Shown in pieces: positions 1-6,421 of a stretch of 31,937 bases of DNA. The DNA is from DATKCA01 sp035544675 (GTDB lineage Bacteria > Acidobacteriota > Thermoanaerobaculia > Gp7-AA8). A program made the position numbers and the translations under genes. Positions within the stretch are counted from its first letter, which is position 1; every line of letters starts with the position of its first letter. The notes beneath the pieces are model-generated. The model did no database searches. It was not told the DNA's origin and saw nothing but the letters and a program-made list of their open reading frames with translations. The DNA lies in the NCBI GenBank assembly GCA_035544675.1, contig DATKCA010000055.1, forward strand, positions 1-31,937, in the 5' to 3' direction.

Positions 1-256
1 CAATGCAGATCAGCTCAGACTGCTCCGCGACCTGGCCGCGATGAAGAAGCCGTTCGTCTTCAACGCGTTCGGCAGCCCGTTCGTGCTGAGCGCGGTGCCC
101 GAGCTCCCCGCCTACGCGGTCACGTACGACATCAGCGGCACGGCCGAGCTGGCGGCCATCAAGGCGCTCACCGGCGAGATCCCGTACAAGGGACGGCTGC
201 CGATCAACCTTGCGGAATACCCGATCGGGCACGGGTTGACGAAGGGTGCTCGCTAG
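1..256 (+). CDS. Glycoside hydrolase family 3 C-terminal fragment (probable beta-N-acetylhexosaminidase or beta-glucosidase)
   Basis: The reading frame is open to the left edge (codons start at base 2) and ends at TAG 254-256, so only about 84 C-terminal residues are present. They include a strand-turn segment (KKPFVFNAFGSPFVLSAVPE), then the ending GRLPINLAEYPIGHGL. That resembles the end of the GH3 C-terminal (alpha/beta)6 sandwich domain, where a G-K/R-L-P-V/I segment precedes a Y-P-x-G-H/Y-G-L motif. Family members hydrolyse beta-linked sugars, and peptidoglycan-recycling N-acetylglucosaminidases carry this tail. The catalytic N-terminal TIM barrel lies outside the window, so substrate cannot be judged. 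Base composition matches the main chromosome, unlike the genes that follow. Confidence 0.68.
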   Translation, partial: NADQLRLLRDLAAMKKPFVFNAFGSPFVLSAVPELPAYAVTYDISGTAELAAIKALTGEIPYKGRLPINLAEYPIGHGLTKGAR

Positions 257-276
257 GTGGCAAGTGCCAGGTGCTG
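256..276. repeat. Heptanucleotide tandem repeat, 3 degenerate units
   Basis: Three 7-nt units GGTGGCA, AGTGCCA and GGTGCTG follow each other directly, the first overlapping the stop codon of the hydrolase gene. The consensus GGTGCCA is the same as in the array at 4863-4890. The array sits exactly where the host-like sequence gives way to the cassette-like strip. Confidence 0.5.
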
Positions 277-658
277 AGTAGTCTCGTACACGAATGGCCA
301 CGCCTTCTCCCTGCCCGAGCAGGTAGTGGAGCGGGCGGTGCGGTGGGCGGCGTCGCGTCCCGAGAGACACGCTGACGGCAGGGCCGGGGCGCCCGCGGTT
401 ACCCGTCAGATCGAGGGCCTGGTCGTGACGGATCACGCGTCCGTCGCGAGTGGCCGGGAGCACTCTTTCAGTTTGCATCTCGAACAACATGCGCCAGTCA
501 ATGACCTTAGGAACGCCTCAGGCGATGCTCACGCGAGTGACGGTTTTGCCCTTACCATTGGGACGTCGAATCCTTGTTGGGCTGCAGGGCGTAGCCAACG
601 GTGACTGGACGAGCCGTCCGAACAGTCGATTCGCTTGACACCAACGTTGAAGGACTCA
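277..658. other. Gene-poor stretch at the left edge of the cassette-like region
   Basis: About 380 bases with no convincing gene. Open frames at 326-604 and 450-638 exist, but their products are arginine- or serine-rich, have no recognisable domain and disagree in frame. Small palindromes are visible (TCACGCGAGTGA near 529-540), and CAACGTTG near 642-649 lies just before the next gene, but no complete attC fold could be drawn. It may be the remains of an eroded cassette. Confidence 0.4.
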
Positions 659-1015
659 ATGGCGATCAAAAATGCTCTTGCTAGTGTCGCCGTCAAAGAC
701 CTGGGTGCGGCCGTTCAATGGTACGAGATGCTCTTTCGTAGACCGGCTGACTCACGTCCTACGTCGGAACTAGCCGAGTGGAAGCTCGAACGGGGTGGAT
801 GGCTTCAGCTGTATCAGAACGCGGAGCGCGCAGGTTCCGGATCGCTTACGCTTTCTGTGGATGACCTCGGCGAAGAGGTGTCGCATCTGAGGAAATGCGG
901 CTTGGATGCGGGGCGACAAATGATTAGTGAGAAGACAAAGGTCGTTATGATCAAGGATCCGGATGGGAACAGCATCGCCTTCGTCGAAGCATTGGATCCG
1001 AACATAGCTCAATAA
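659..1015 (+). CDS. VOC superfamily (glyoxalase / bleomycin-resistance-like) protein
   Basis: 118 residues, one VOC-type module pair. The N-terminal half starts LASVAVKDLGAAVQWYEMLF, a typical first beta-alpha unit. The second half ends VVMIKDPDGNSIAFVEAL, the D-P-D-G-N signature in which the metal-ligand Glu is usually found near the end (E in FVEAL). VOC proteins include glyoxalase I, fosfomycin and bleomycin resistance proteins and dioxygenases; this small standalone type is usually of unknown substrate. Start chosen at ATG 659, with AAGGA at 650-654 just upstream; an in-frame ATG at 635 is possible. Such genes are frequent in environmental integron cassettes, which fits its same-strand neighbours. 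Sequence is visibly less GC-rich than the genes beyond 2671. Confidence 0.8.
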   Translation: MAIKNALASVAVKDLGAAVQWYEMLFRRPADSRPTSELAEWKLERGGWLQLYQNAERAGSGSLTLSVDDLGEEVSHLRKCGLDAGRQMISEKTKVVMIKDPDGNSIAFVEALDPNIAQ

Positions 1016-1072
1016 CGATTCGAGCAATTCGGAGCCAGTTCGCGGCTGGAGAAGCTGCCCAGAACTAGTGCA

Positions 1073-1177
1073 GCGCTATCTAGCGCATGCAGCCGACGCG
1101 ACCCGCAACATCATTCTCGCGGTTGAGTTACGATCTCCCGTGCGGGTCGCGCGGCTGATGCGCGGTTCGTTAGGCGC
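1073..1177 (+). other. attC-like imperfect palindrome between VOC and GIY-YIG genes
   Basis: The arms pair over about 27 bp: GCGACCCGCA 1098-1107 with TGCGGGTCGC 1141-1150, CAGCCG with CGGCTG (one extra G bulged on the left arm), GCGCAT with ATGCGC, and outer AGCGC with GCGCT. The right side ends in GTTAGGC (1169-1175), which matches the integron core GTTRRRY exactly. The expected left RYYYAAC is degenerate (GCTATCT). The loop is about 33 nt. A bulged base in an otherwise paired arm and an unpaired spacer next to the core are attC hallmarks. Confidence 0.5.
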
Positions 1178-1184
1178 TGACGCT

Positions 1185-1664
1185 ATGGAACCCGTCCCCG
1201 AGCCAACCATCGTCTTCACTCCGTGGGGTGCGTGGAAGGACCGGGCATCCCTGAAGGAGTCAGGTGGGCCCTGCCTCGGCGTCTATCTGTGGGGCAGGTT
1301 CGACTCATCGCCAGATTCCGCAGACGTTCCATATCCTCAGCTGCCAGAAGAAATCATTTACGTCGGAGACACCAAGCACCTAGAAGAGCGTCCGCTGGGA
1401 GGCATTCGGCACCATCGGCTCGTCCACTACTCGGAAGTCTTTCCTGACGACCCTCTTTATCATTGTCTCTACGTTTCGATCTTTCGTGTCTGCCGCTTCC
1501 CTGCCGGTTATGACGACGAGGAGTCAGCACGCCGATATCAGGTACTTAGGGTTTTCACTCAGTACATGGAAGGCAAGTTGTATTGGGAGTACACGAAGAA
1601 GTGGGGGCATCCACCCGGGCTGCATTACAAGAAGGGAACGAGTGCCGATCCAGTTCGCGCCTAA
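1185..1664 (+). CDS. GIY-YIG-like nuclease-domain protein
   Basis: 159 residues from ATG 1185, which lies 9 nt after the GTTAGGC core. An upstream in-frame start at 1068 would place coding sequence across the palindrome and is not favoured. Visible motifs: GVYLW (GIY-like strand) near residue 32, IIYVGDTKHLEER (YIG-like strand and following Arg) near residues 57-69, and a C-terminal helix LYWEYTKKWGHPP holding a Glu in the position of the metal-binding Glu of GIY-YIG nucleases. Together these suggest the compact GIY-YIG fold, but the match is by eye and divergent, so activity is uncertain. No clear ribosome site. The TAA stop at 1662-1664 is embedded in GCCTAAC, as in many integron cassettes. 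Confidence 0.55.
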   Translation: MEPVPEPTIVFTPWGAWKDRASLKESGGPCLGVYLWGRFDSSPDSADVPYPQLPEEIIYVGDTKHLEERPLGGIRHHRLVHYSEVFPDDPLYHCLYVSIFRVCRFPAGYDDEESARRYQVLRVFTQYMEGKLYWEYTKKWGHPPGLHYKKGTSADPVRA

Positions 1665-1757
1665 CTCGACGCCTGGTCGGACGCCGACCGCGTCGTAGTT
1701 TTCGCGAGAGCTATACTTCATGGGCGGCGGTCGGCGCCAGGTGAAGTCGAAGAGCGG
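1659..1757 (+). other. attC-like imperfect palindrome after the GIY-YIG gene
   Basis: Begins with GCCTAAC (1659-1665), a perfect RYYYAAC inverse core that contains the stop codon of the preceding gene. Paired blocks follow: TCGAC 1666-1670 with GTCGA 1746-1750, CCTGG 1672-1676 with CCAGG 1737-1741, CGCCGACCGC 1682-1691 with GCGGTCGGCG 1727-1736, with five bases (1677-1681) bulged on the left arm. The right core is degenerate (AGCGGGC-like rather than GTTRRRY). The right arm overlaps the hicA remnant. Confidence 0.45.
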
Positions 1758-1877
1758 GCATCGTCAGTTCAAGCACCCCACGAAGCCAGGCGAGTTACCA
1801 TCGCAGGGAAACCGAGCGACGACTTGGCACCGAAGACGTTCGAAAGTATTCTCAAGCAGGCAGGTCTAGACAAATGA
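1720..1877 (+). pseudogene. hicA: hicA-like toxin remnant (5'-truncated, frameshifted)
   Basis: From 1738 one frame reads QVKSKSGHRQFKHPTKPG; from 1791 the next frame reads RVTIAGKPSDDLAPKTFES and then ILKQAGLDK, ending at TGA 1875-1877. Joined, these match the body and tail of HicA, a small dsRBD-like mRNA interferase with a G-S-H-type catalytic His (here S-G-H) and the P-T-x-P-G / I-L-K-Q-A-G-L motifs. Restoring one base near 1791 fuses the two frames. The N-terminal helix expected upstream is missing or unrecognisable. The end overlaps the hicB start by four bases (ATGA), the usual hicAB arrangement. The toxin is presumably inactive. A sequencing deletion could explain the frameshift, but not the poor N-terminus. 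Confidence 0.65.
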
Positions 1878-2095
1878 GTACTCATCGGTTTCTAGTTGTT
1901 CTCGAAGATGCGGGCGCCAACTTTTCAGCCTATTCGCCGGACCTGCCCGGGTGCGTCGCCACAGGCGCGACACGCGAAGAAGCTGAGGCGAACATGTACG
2001 AAGCCATTCAGCTTCACATCGAAGGCTTGAGAGAAGACGGTCAGCCCATCCCTCACTCTACCTCGCACGCCGAGTACATCGTCGTCGGCGTCTAA
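1874..2095 (+). CDS. hicB: HicB-family antitoxin
   Basis: 73 residues. The N-terminal partial RNase H-like fold is clear: FLVVLEDAGANFSAYSPDLPGCVATG followed by the helix TREEAEANMYEAIQLHIEGL, the P-D-L-P-G-C-x-x-x-G pattern of HicB/UPF0150. No DNA-binding extension is visible, so it is the short form. Normally HicB neutralises HicA and represses the operon; here its partner hicA is broken, so it is an orphan antitoxin that may persist as a remnant or as protection against a related toxin. Start at ATG 1874 overlaps the hicA stop. The stop TAA lies within GTCTAAC, another attC-like inverse core. The same strand and small size fit a cassette origin. Confidence 0.88.
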   Translation: MSTHRFLVVLEDAGANFSAYSPDLPGCVATGATREEAEANMYEAIQLHIEGLREDGQPIPHSTSHAEYIVVGV

Positions 2096-2196
2096 CTCGC
2101 GCTCGCAGCTGACGCGGCCCGCGTCGGCATTCTCGCGGTGCGTTTCCATGTCGCGTTTGTTTCCTGCAACTGACGTGATGTGATCGGACGTTGGAA
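2090..2196 (+). other. Degenerate attC-like site after hicB
   Basis: Starts with GTCTAAC (2090-2096), a perfect RYYYAAC that contains the hicB stop codon. GTTGGAA at 2190-2196 differs from GTTRRRY only at the last base. The internal segment GACGCGGCCCGC plus CATTCTCGCGGT is clearly related to GACGCGACCCGC plus CATTCTCGCGGT in the 1073-1177 site, so the two belong to one repeat family. Overall pairing between the arms is weak, indicating erosion. Confidence 0.4.
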
Positions 2197-2235
2197 ACGT
2201 GGGCAATGCGGCCGATCCCAACGAAAGGCAGGAAG

Positions 2236-2664
2236 ATGAAGAGTCAACCAAAGGCAGCAGGCAACGCGGCTTCCAGACTCATCAGCGACAAGATTGCCGA
2301 ACTGGGTGACTGGCGAGGCGATTCACTGGCGAGGGTGCGCGCCCTCATCAGGGAGGCCGACCCTGATGTCATGGAAGAGTGGAAGTGGATGGGAACCCCG
2401 ATATGGTCCCATGACGGGGGCATCTGCACGGGAGAGACGTACAAGTCCAAAGTAAAGCTGACCTTTTTCAAGGGCGCTTCCCTGAAAGATCCCGCCAGGC
2501 TCTTCAACTCGAGCCTTGACGGGAACGCAAGGCGCGCCATCGACATCCACGAGGGTGAGGAGATTGACGCGAATGCGTTCAAGGCGCTCATCCGCGCGGC
2601 CGTCGCTCTCAATACTTCTGGCGGAAAGAAGCTGGGCAGAACGACACTTCTGCGGCCCCGTTGA
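2236..2664 (+). CDS. DUF1801 domain protein (YdhG-like)
   Basis: 142 residues. The segment DWRGDSLARVRALIREADPD, then EEWKWMGTPIWSHDGGICTG and YKSKVKLTFFKGASL, is characteristic of DUF1801. These small alpha/beta proteins of the YdhG/YjbR-like superfamily have no established enzymatic role. Start chosen at ATG 2236 behind GGCAGGAAG; upstream in-frame ATGs at 2191 and 2206 would overlap the attC-like element and lack a better ribosome site. The gene is the last of the same-strand strip. Only six bases separate its stop from that of the convergent kinase gene, and no attC-like palindrome follows it, so the cassette array or its debris ends here. DUF1801 genes recur in environmental cassettes and soil genomes alike. 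Confidence 0.85.
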   Translation: MKSQPKAAGNAASRLISDKIAELGDWRGDSLARVRALIREADPDVMEEWKWMGTPIWSHDGGICTGETYKSKVKLTFFKGASLKDPARLFNSSLDGNARRAIDIHEGEEIDANAFKALIRAAVALNTSGGKKLGRTTLLRPR

Positions 2665-2670
2665 CCAGGC

Positions 2671-4860
2671 CTACTCGGTGATGCCCAGCACCTGTTGACC
2701 ACCCGCCTCGCGGAACACCGCGGCGGCGTGCTGGTGCCGCGTCCGCGCCTCCTCGATCAGCCGCTGGAACTCCGCATTCCCGCGCAGGAACTCGAACTCC
2801 GGCTCGCTCTCCAGCGCGGAGTGACAGCAGAAGTTCCCCTCGATCGCGAGCTGGAGGCCGCGCAGCACGAGATCGCCCTCGCCGACACACGCCAGCTGCC
2901 AGGCCCAGAAATACGAGTTCTCAGGATCGGACATCTGCACCTCCGCGTATCGCAGCGACGCCGCGACGCACTCCTCGCGGTTCCCCTCCATCGCCGAGTA
3001 GCCGGCGATGATCATGTCCCGCTCCCGCCCTTCCACCCGTGCCGCGAACTGGCGCAGATGGTCGATCGTCTCCTTCGTATGGCCCAGTCTCCAGCGTCCG
3101 AACCACGGCATGTAGTCGAACGAATCCTCGATCATTTCGGCCACGCGCTGATAGTCGCGGAGGAACCAGGCCGTGTACGCCATGCTCGTCCCGATGTTCG
3201 GGTCGAGACGCCGCGCGCGCTGATCGGCGGCCGCCGAGGCGTGATAGAGCCCGCCGAATCGGCACGCCGCGACGAGCCCGGCATACAGATCGGGATCGGC
3301 CGACCGCGCCTGCGCCCGTCCCAGCAGCCGGGCCATCGCACGCGGCGCGTCGCGCATCTCCTCCATCTCGAAGTACGTGTAGTAGAAGTGCGCGACCGGC
3401 AGGTCGGGACTGATCTCCAGCGCCTTCCGGAACGCCTCCTCCGCCAGGGCCCGATTCTCCCCGGCGTCATCGTGACCGTACTTGGCGATGACCCGGTAGA
3501 CGCGCCCGAGGCGGGCCAGTGCCGGGGCGAAGCCGGGGTCCTCGCGCAACGACTCGCGGAAGAGATCGCGCGCCGTCATCAGCGCTGACGTCGACGCCGC
3601 ATTCACACCGACGTGCAGCGCGCGTAGATACAGCTCGTACGCTCTCGCCGTCGCCGGCACGTCCCGCCGCACCAGCTGTACCGACAGCGACTCCAGGAGC
3701 TGCGCCGTCAGCTCGTCCTGCAGCTCGAAGATGTCCGATGCCTTCGACGAGATCGGCTTCGACCACCTCACCGTGCCGTCGCGCGCATCGATGAGCTGCG
3801 CGGTGAGACGGAGCTGGCCTCCCGCCTTCAGCAGACTTCCCTCCAGGACCACGTCCACGTCGGAGTCCCTGGCCAGGCGGCTGGAGCGGACGACGACGCC
3901 CTGGATGCCGCAGAGCGATGCCGTGACCGCGTCGGCCAGCGAGTCGGGCAGAAAGTCGATCTCCGGATCGGGGCGCAGGAGGCGGAACGGCCGCACGATC
4001 ACGCGCGTCACCGTGCGCACCCGCGGTTGCGTCGACAACGTCCCGCTGCCGTGCTCCGGCACCGCGCGAAGGTCGCGGGCCATCTCCATTGCATCCGAAT
4101 ACCGCTCCGCCGGACGCTTGGCCAGCGCGCGATTGATCACCCGGTCGATCACCTCGATCTCCGAGCCGCCCACCAGCGCGGGCGGGTGGTCGTGCATGGT
4201 GGAGTGATACACGGACGGGATCGAGTCGCCCTTGAACGCGGGCTCGCCGGTCAGCATCTCGAAAAGGATCGCGCCGCAGGCGAAGAGATCGGCGGCCGGC
4301 CCCACCGCGGAGGACGACCACTGTTCCGGAGCCATGTAGCGCGGCGTGCCCACGACCGTCCCTGGCGATGTCAGCCGGAGCATCGTCTCCTCATCCTCCC
4401 TGGTGACCGCGCTGGCCAGTCCGAAGTCGAGAAGCTTCACGCCGTGCGGCGTGATGAACACGTTGGTCGGCTTGAGGTCGCGGTGGACGACGTTGGCGCG
4501 ATGCAGCGCCGCCAGCGCGTCCAGGACCGACGCCGTGATCTCCACCGCGCTGGCCGCCGCGACCGGGCCGCGCGCGATCCGCTCCGACAGCGCCTCGCCC
4601 TCCAGCATCTCCATGGCGATGTACAACTCGCCCTCGTGCTCGCCAACGTCGTAGATCTGGCAGATGTTCGGATGGTTGACCGCCGCCGCCGCGCGCGCCT
4701 CGCGCCAGAGCCGGGAGCGCGCGTTCGGGTCCCTGCTCTGGTTGCGCACGAGCTTGATGGCCACGGGGCGGCCGAGACGATCGTCCTTCGCGGCGAAGAC
4801 GACCCCCATGCTCCCTTCGCCGAGCTTGCGGGTGATGTCGTAGTGGGCGATGCGCTGCAT
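2671..4860 (-). CDS. Serine/threonine protein kinase with FlgO/TolB-like and TPR regions
   Basis: 729 residues from ATG 4860. Further in-frame sequence upstream is only repeat DNA. Residues about 7-275 form a complete Hanks kinase: G-loop GEGSMG at 14-19, VAIK with Lys36, HRDLKPTN with Asp128, DFG with Asp145, APE at 177-179. Residues about 300-410 (LPDSLADAVTASL, VLEGSLLKAGGQLRLTAQLI, LQDELTAQLLESL) resemble the FlgO/TolB-N-like module common in kinase and CadC-type regulators. From about 415 the rest is TPR-like helical repeats. No transmembrane helix is evident, so it is probably a soluble signalling kinase using its TPRs to bind partners. It is divergent from the fatty acid transporter gene and shares a 101-bp intergenic region with it. 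Confidence 0.93.
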   Translation of the reverse strand: MQRIAHYDITRKLGEGSMGVVFAAKDDRLGRPVAIKLVRNQSRDPNARSRLWREARAAAAVNHPNICQIYDVGEHEGELYIAMEMLEGEALSERIARGPVAAASAVEITASVLDALAALHRANVVHRDLKPTNVFITPHGVKLLDFGLASAVTREDEETMLRLTSPGTVVGTPRYMAPEQWSSSAVGPAADLFACGAILFEMLTGEPAFKGDSIPSVYHSTMHDHPPALVGGSEIEVIDRVINRALAKRPAERYSDAMEMARDLRAVPEHGSGTLSTQPRVRTVTRVIVRPFRLLRPDPEIDFLPDSLADAVTASLCGIQGVVVRSSRLARDSDVDVVLEGSLLKAGGQLRLTAQLIDARDGTVRWSKPISSKASDIFELQDELTAQLLESLSVQLVRRDVPATARAYELYLRALHVGVNAASTSALMTARDLFRESLREDPGFAPALARLGRVYRVIAKYGHDDAGENRALAEEAFRKALEISPDLPVAHFYYTYFEMEEMRDAPRAMARLLGRAQARSADPDLYAGLVAACRFGGLYHASAAADQRARRLDPNIGTSMAYTAWFLRDYQRVAEMIEDSFDYMPWFGRWRLGHTKETIDHLRQFAARVEGRERDMIIAGYSAMEGNREECVAASLRYAEVQMSDPENSYFWAWQLACVGEGDLVLRGLQLAIEGNFCCHSALESEPEFEFLRGNAEFQRLIEEARTRHQHAAAVFREAGGQQVLGITE

Positions 4861-4862
4861 CA

Positions 4863-4890
4863 GGTGTCGGGTGCCAGGTCCCAGGTGCCG
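4863..4890. repeat. Heptanucleotide tandem repeat, 4 degenerate units
   Basis: Units GGTGTCG, GGTGCCA, GGTCCCA and GGTGCCG run without gaps just upstream of the kinase start codon. Same consensus as 256-276. Read on the minus strand in frame it would add a spurious N-terminal extension to the kinase. Confidence 0.6.
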
Positions 4891-4899
4891 GGAGTTTAA

Positions 4900-4950
4900 G
4901 CTAGTGTGGTGAATCAGAAATACGTAGCATTTCTGATTCACCAGACTAGC
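4900..4950. promoter_or_regulatory. 51-nt palindrome in the divergent kinase / atoE intergenic region
   Basis: GGTGAATCAGAAAT (4908-4921) and ATTTCTGATTCACC (4929-4942) are perfect 14-bp inverted arms around a 7-nt spacer. GCTAGT and ACTAGC extend the symmetry outward after a 2-nt mismatch on each side. It ends 11 nt before the transporter start and lies 40 nt upstream of the kinase start, so it could be a shared operator or a leader hairpin. It could equally be a dispersed palindromic repeat; no T-run follows, so a terminator is unlikely. Confidence 0.6.
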
Positions 4951-4961
4951 AGCCGGCAGCT

Positions 4962-6326
4962 ATGAATCACTCGAATCATCGCCACGACGACATCCCGCTG
5001 GCTCGCCTCGGCTCGCGCATCGCCGATCTGACCGATCGCTATTTCCCCGACGCCTTCGTCTTCGCTCTCGCCGCCGTGCTCATCGTCTTCGCCTTCGGCC
5101 TGACCCTCGGCGAGCGCCCCATGACGCTCGTCAACGCATTCGGCGAAGGCTTCTGGGTGCTCGTCCCCTTCACCATGCAGATGGCGCTGATCATCATCGG
5201 CGGCTTCGTCGTGGCCAGCTCGGGCCCGTGCAGCCGCGTGATCGAGTGGCTGGCGCGCCTGCCGAAGACGCCGCGCGGCGCCATCGCCTTCGTGGCCCTC
5301 TTCTCCATGGTCAGCTCGCTGCTGTCGTGGGGATTCTCGCTGATCTTCACCGGCCTTCTGGTGCGCTCCATCGTCCGACGCGTGGACCAGGTCGACTTCC
5401 GCGCTCTCGGCGCCGCCGCCTACCTCGGCCTCGGCAGCGTGTGGTCGCTAGGCCTGTCGTCATCGCCCGCGATGATGATGGCCACCGAGTCGGCCATTCC
5501 GCCCGCTCTGCTGCCCATCACCGGAGTCATCCCGCTGACCGAGACGATCTTCCTCTGGCAGAGCGTCGTGCTGGCGGTGCTGCTCATCGCCGTCTCGATC
5601 GCCATCGCGTATTTCTCGGCGCCCGTGGGCGATCGCGTGCGCAACGCCAGATCGATGGGCGTCGTCTTCGAAGAGATCACCGTGCCGGTCGAGCCGGCCA
5701 GGACGCCGGCCGAGCGCGTCGAGAACAGCCCCGTGCTGACCGTTCTCGTCGTCGCGCTGATGTTCGCGTTCCTCTTCTCCAAGGGGTTCAGCGCCATCGA
5801 TCTGAACAGCTTCAACTTCGCGTTCCTGGCGGCCGGGCTGCTGCTGCACTGGCGCCCGCGCGCGTTTTTGCGCGCCGTGGCGGGAGCGGTTCCGGCCACC
5901 GCGGGCGTGCTGGTGCAGTTCCCCTTTTACGCCGGGATCTTCGGACTCATCTCGATGACGGAGATCCAGACGACGCTGTCGGAGCTGTTCCTCCGCATCG
6001 CCAATCAGGACACCTTCAACCCCATCCTCACGATCTACTCCTTCATCCTCGGTGTCTTCATCCCGTCGGGCGGCGGGTTGTGGGTCGTCGAGGCTCCCTA
6101 CGTCATGGAGGCGGCCCGGACGCTGAAGATGCACCTGGGATGGACCGTGCAGACGTACAACGCCGCGGAGACGCTGCCCAATCTGCTGAATCCCTTCTTC
6201 ATGCTGCCGCTGATGGGCATCCTGAACGTCCGGGCGCGCGACCTGGCCGGGTACAGCATCCTCCAGCTTCTCTTCCACACGCCGCTGGTGCTGCTGTACT
6301 GCTGGCTGATGACGTACACGTTCTAA
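4962..6326 (+). CDS. atoE: Short-chain fatty acid transporter, AtoE/SCFA_trans family
   Basis: 454 residues, the usual length of AtoE-type carriers (about 440-460). About 10-12 hydrophobic segments are visible, e.g. FVFALAAVLIVFAFGLTLG near 33-51, MALIIIGGFVVASSG near 74-88 and FILGVFIPSGGGLWVVEAPY near 359-378. Family motifs include the polar loop G-P-C-S-R-V-I-E-W near 87-95, SWGFSLIFTGLLVR near 122-135, and the C-terminal SGGGLWVVEAP and AETLPNLLNPFFMLPLMG. E. coli AtoE imports short-chain fatty acids such as butyrate or acetoacetate for CoA activation; no CoA-transferase or thiolase genes flank this copy, so the actual substrate is inferred. ATG 4962 lacks a strong ribosome site and follows a long palindrome that may control translation or transcription. 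Confidence 0.88.
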   Translation: MNHSNHRHDDIPLARLGSRIADLTDRYFPDAFVFALAAVLIVFAFGLTLGERPMTLVNAFGEGFWVLVPFTMQMALIIIGGFVVASSGPCSRVIEWLARLPKTPRGAIAFVALFSMVSSLLSWGFSLIFTGLLVRSIVRRVDQVDFRALGAAAYLGLGSVWSLGLSSSPAMMMATESAIPPALLPITGVIPLTETIFLWQSVVLAVLLIAVSIAIAYFSAPVGDRVRNARSMGVVFEEITVPVEPARTPAERVENSPVLTVLVVALMFAFLFSKGFSAIDLNSFNFAFLAAGLLLHWRPRAFLRAVAGAVPATAGVLVQFPFYAGIFGLISMTEIQTTLSELFLRIANQDTFNPILTIYSFILGVFIPSGGGLWVVEAPYVMEAARTLKMHLGWTVQTYNAAETLPNLLNPFFMLPLMGILNVRARDLAGYSILQLLFHTPLVLLYCWLMTYTF

Positions 6327-6340
6327 GGTGGAGAGGCGCC

Positions 6341-6366
6341 GGTGGAGCGCCGCCGGCCCGGCGGCC
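6341..6366. repeat. GCGCCGC-type palindrome after atoE
   Basis: GGTGGAGCGCCGCC precedes a palindromic GCCGCCGG-C-CCGGCGGC (6349-6365). The GTGGAGCGCCGC lead is shared with the elements at 11419 and 15858. It lies 14 nt after the transporter stop and could fold on the transcript. Confidence 0.5.
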
Positions 6367-6421
6367 CCCCGTAAAAAAGCTTCACTCCTCGATGGTGTAT
6401 ACCTTCTGCAGGAGGTACCCC

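Noticed and set aside
326..638. Two overlapping open frames between the hydrolase tail and the VOC gene
   Set aside because: Products are Arg/Ser-rich without domain signals, frames conflict, and no ribosome site precedes them.
635..660. CAACGTTGAAGG before the VOC gene as a fourth attC core
   Set aside because: GTTGAAG breaks the GTTRRRY consensus at its last base, and no paired arm could be found upstream.
2659..2702. Direct repeat GTTGACCA at the end of the cassette strip as an attachment site pair
   Set aside because: Only eight bases, 34 nt apart, and the second copy lies inside the kinase coding region.
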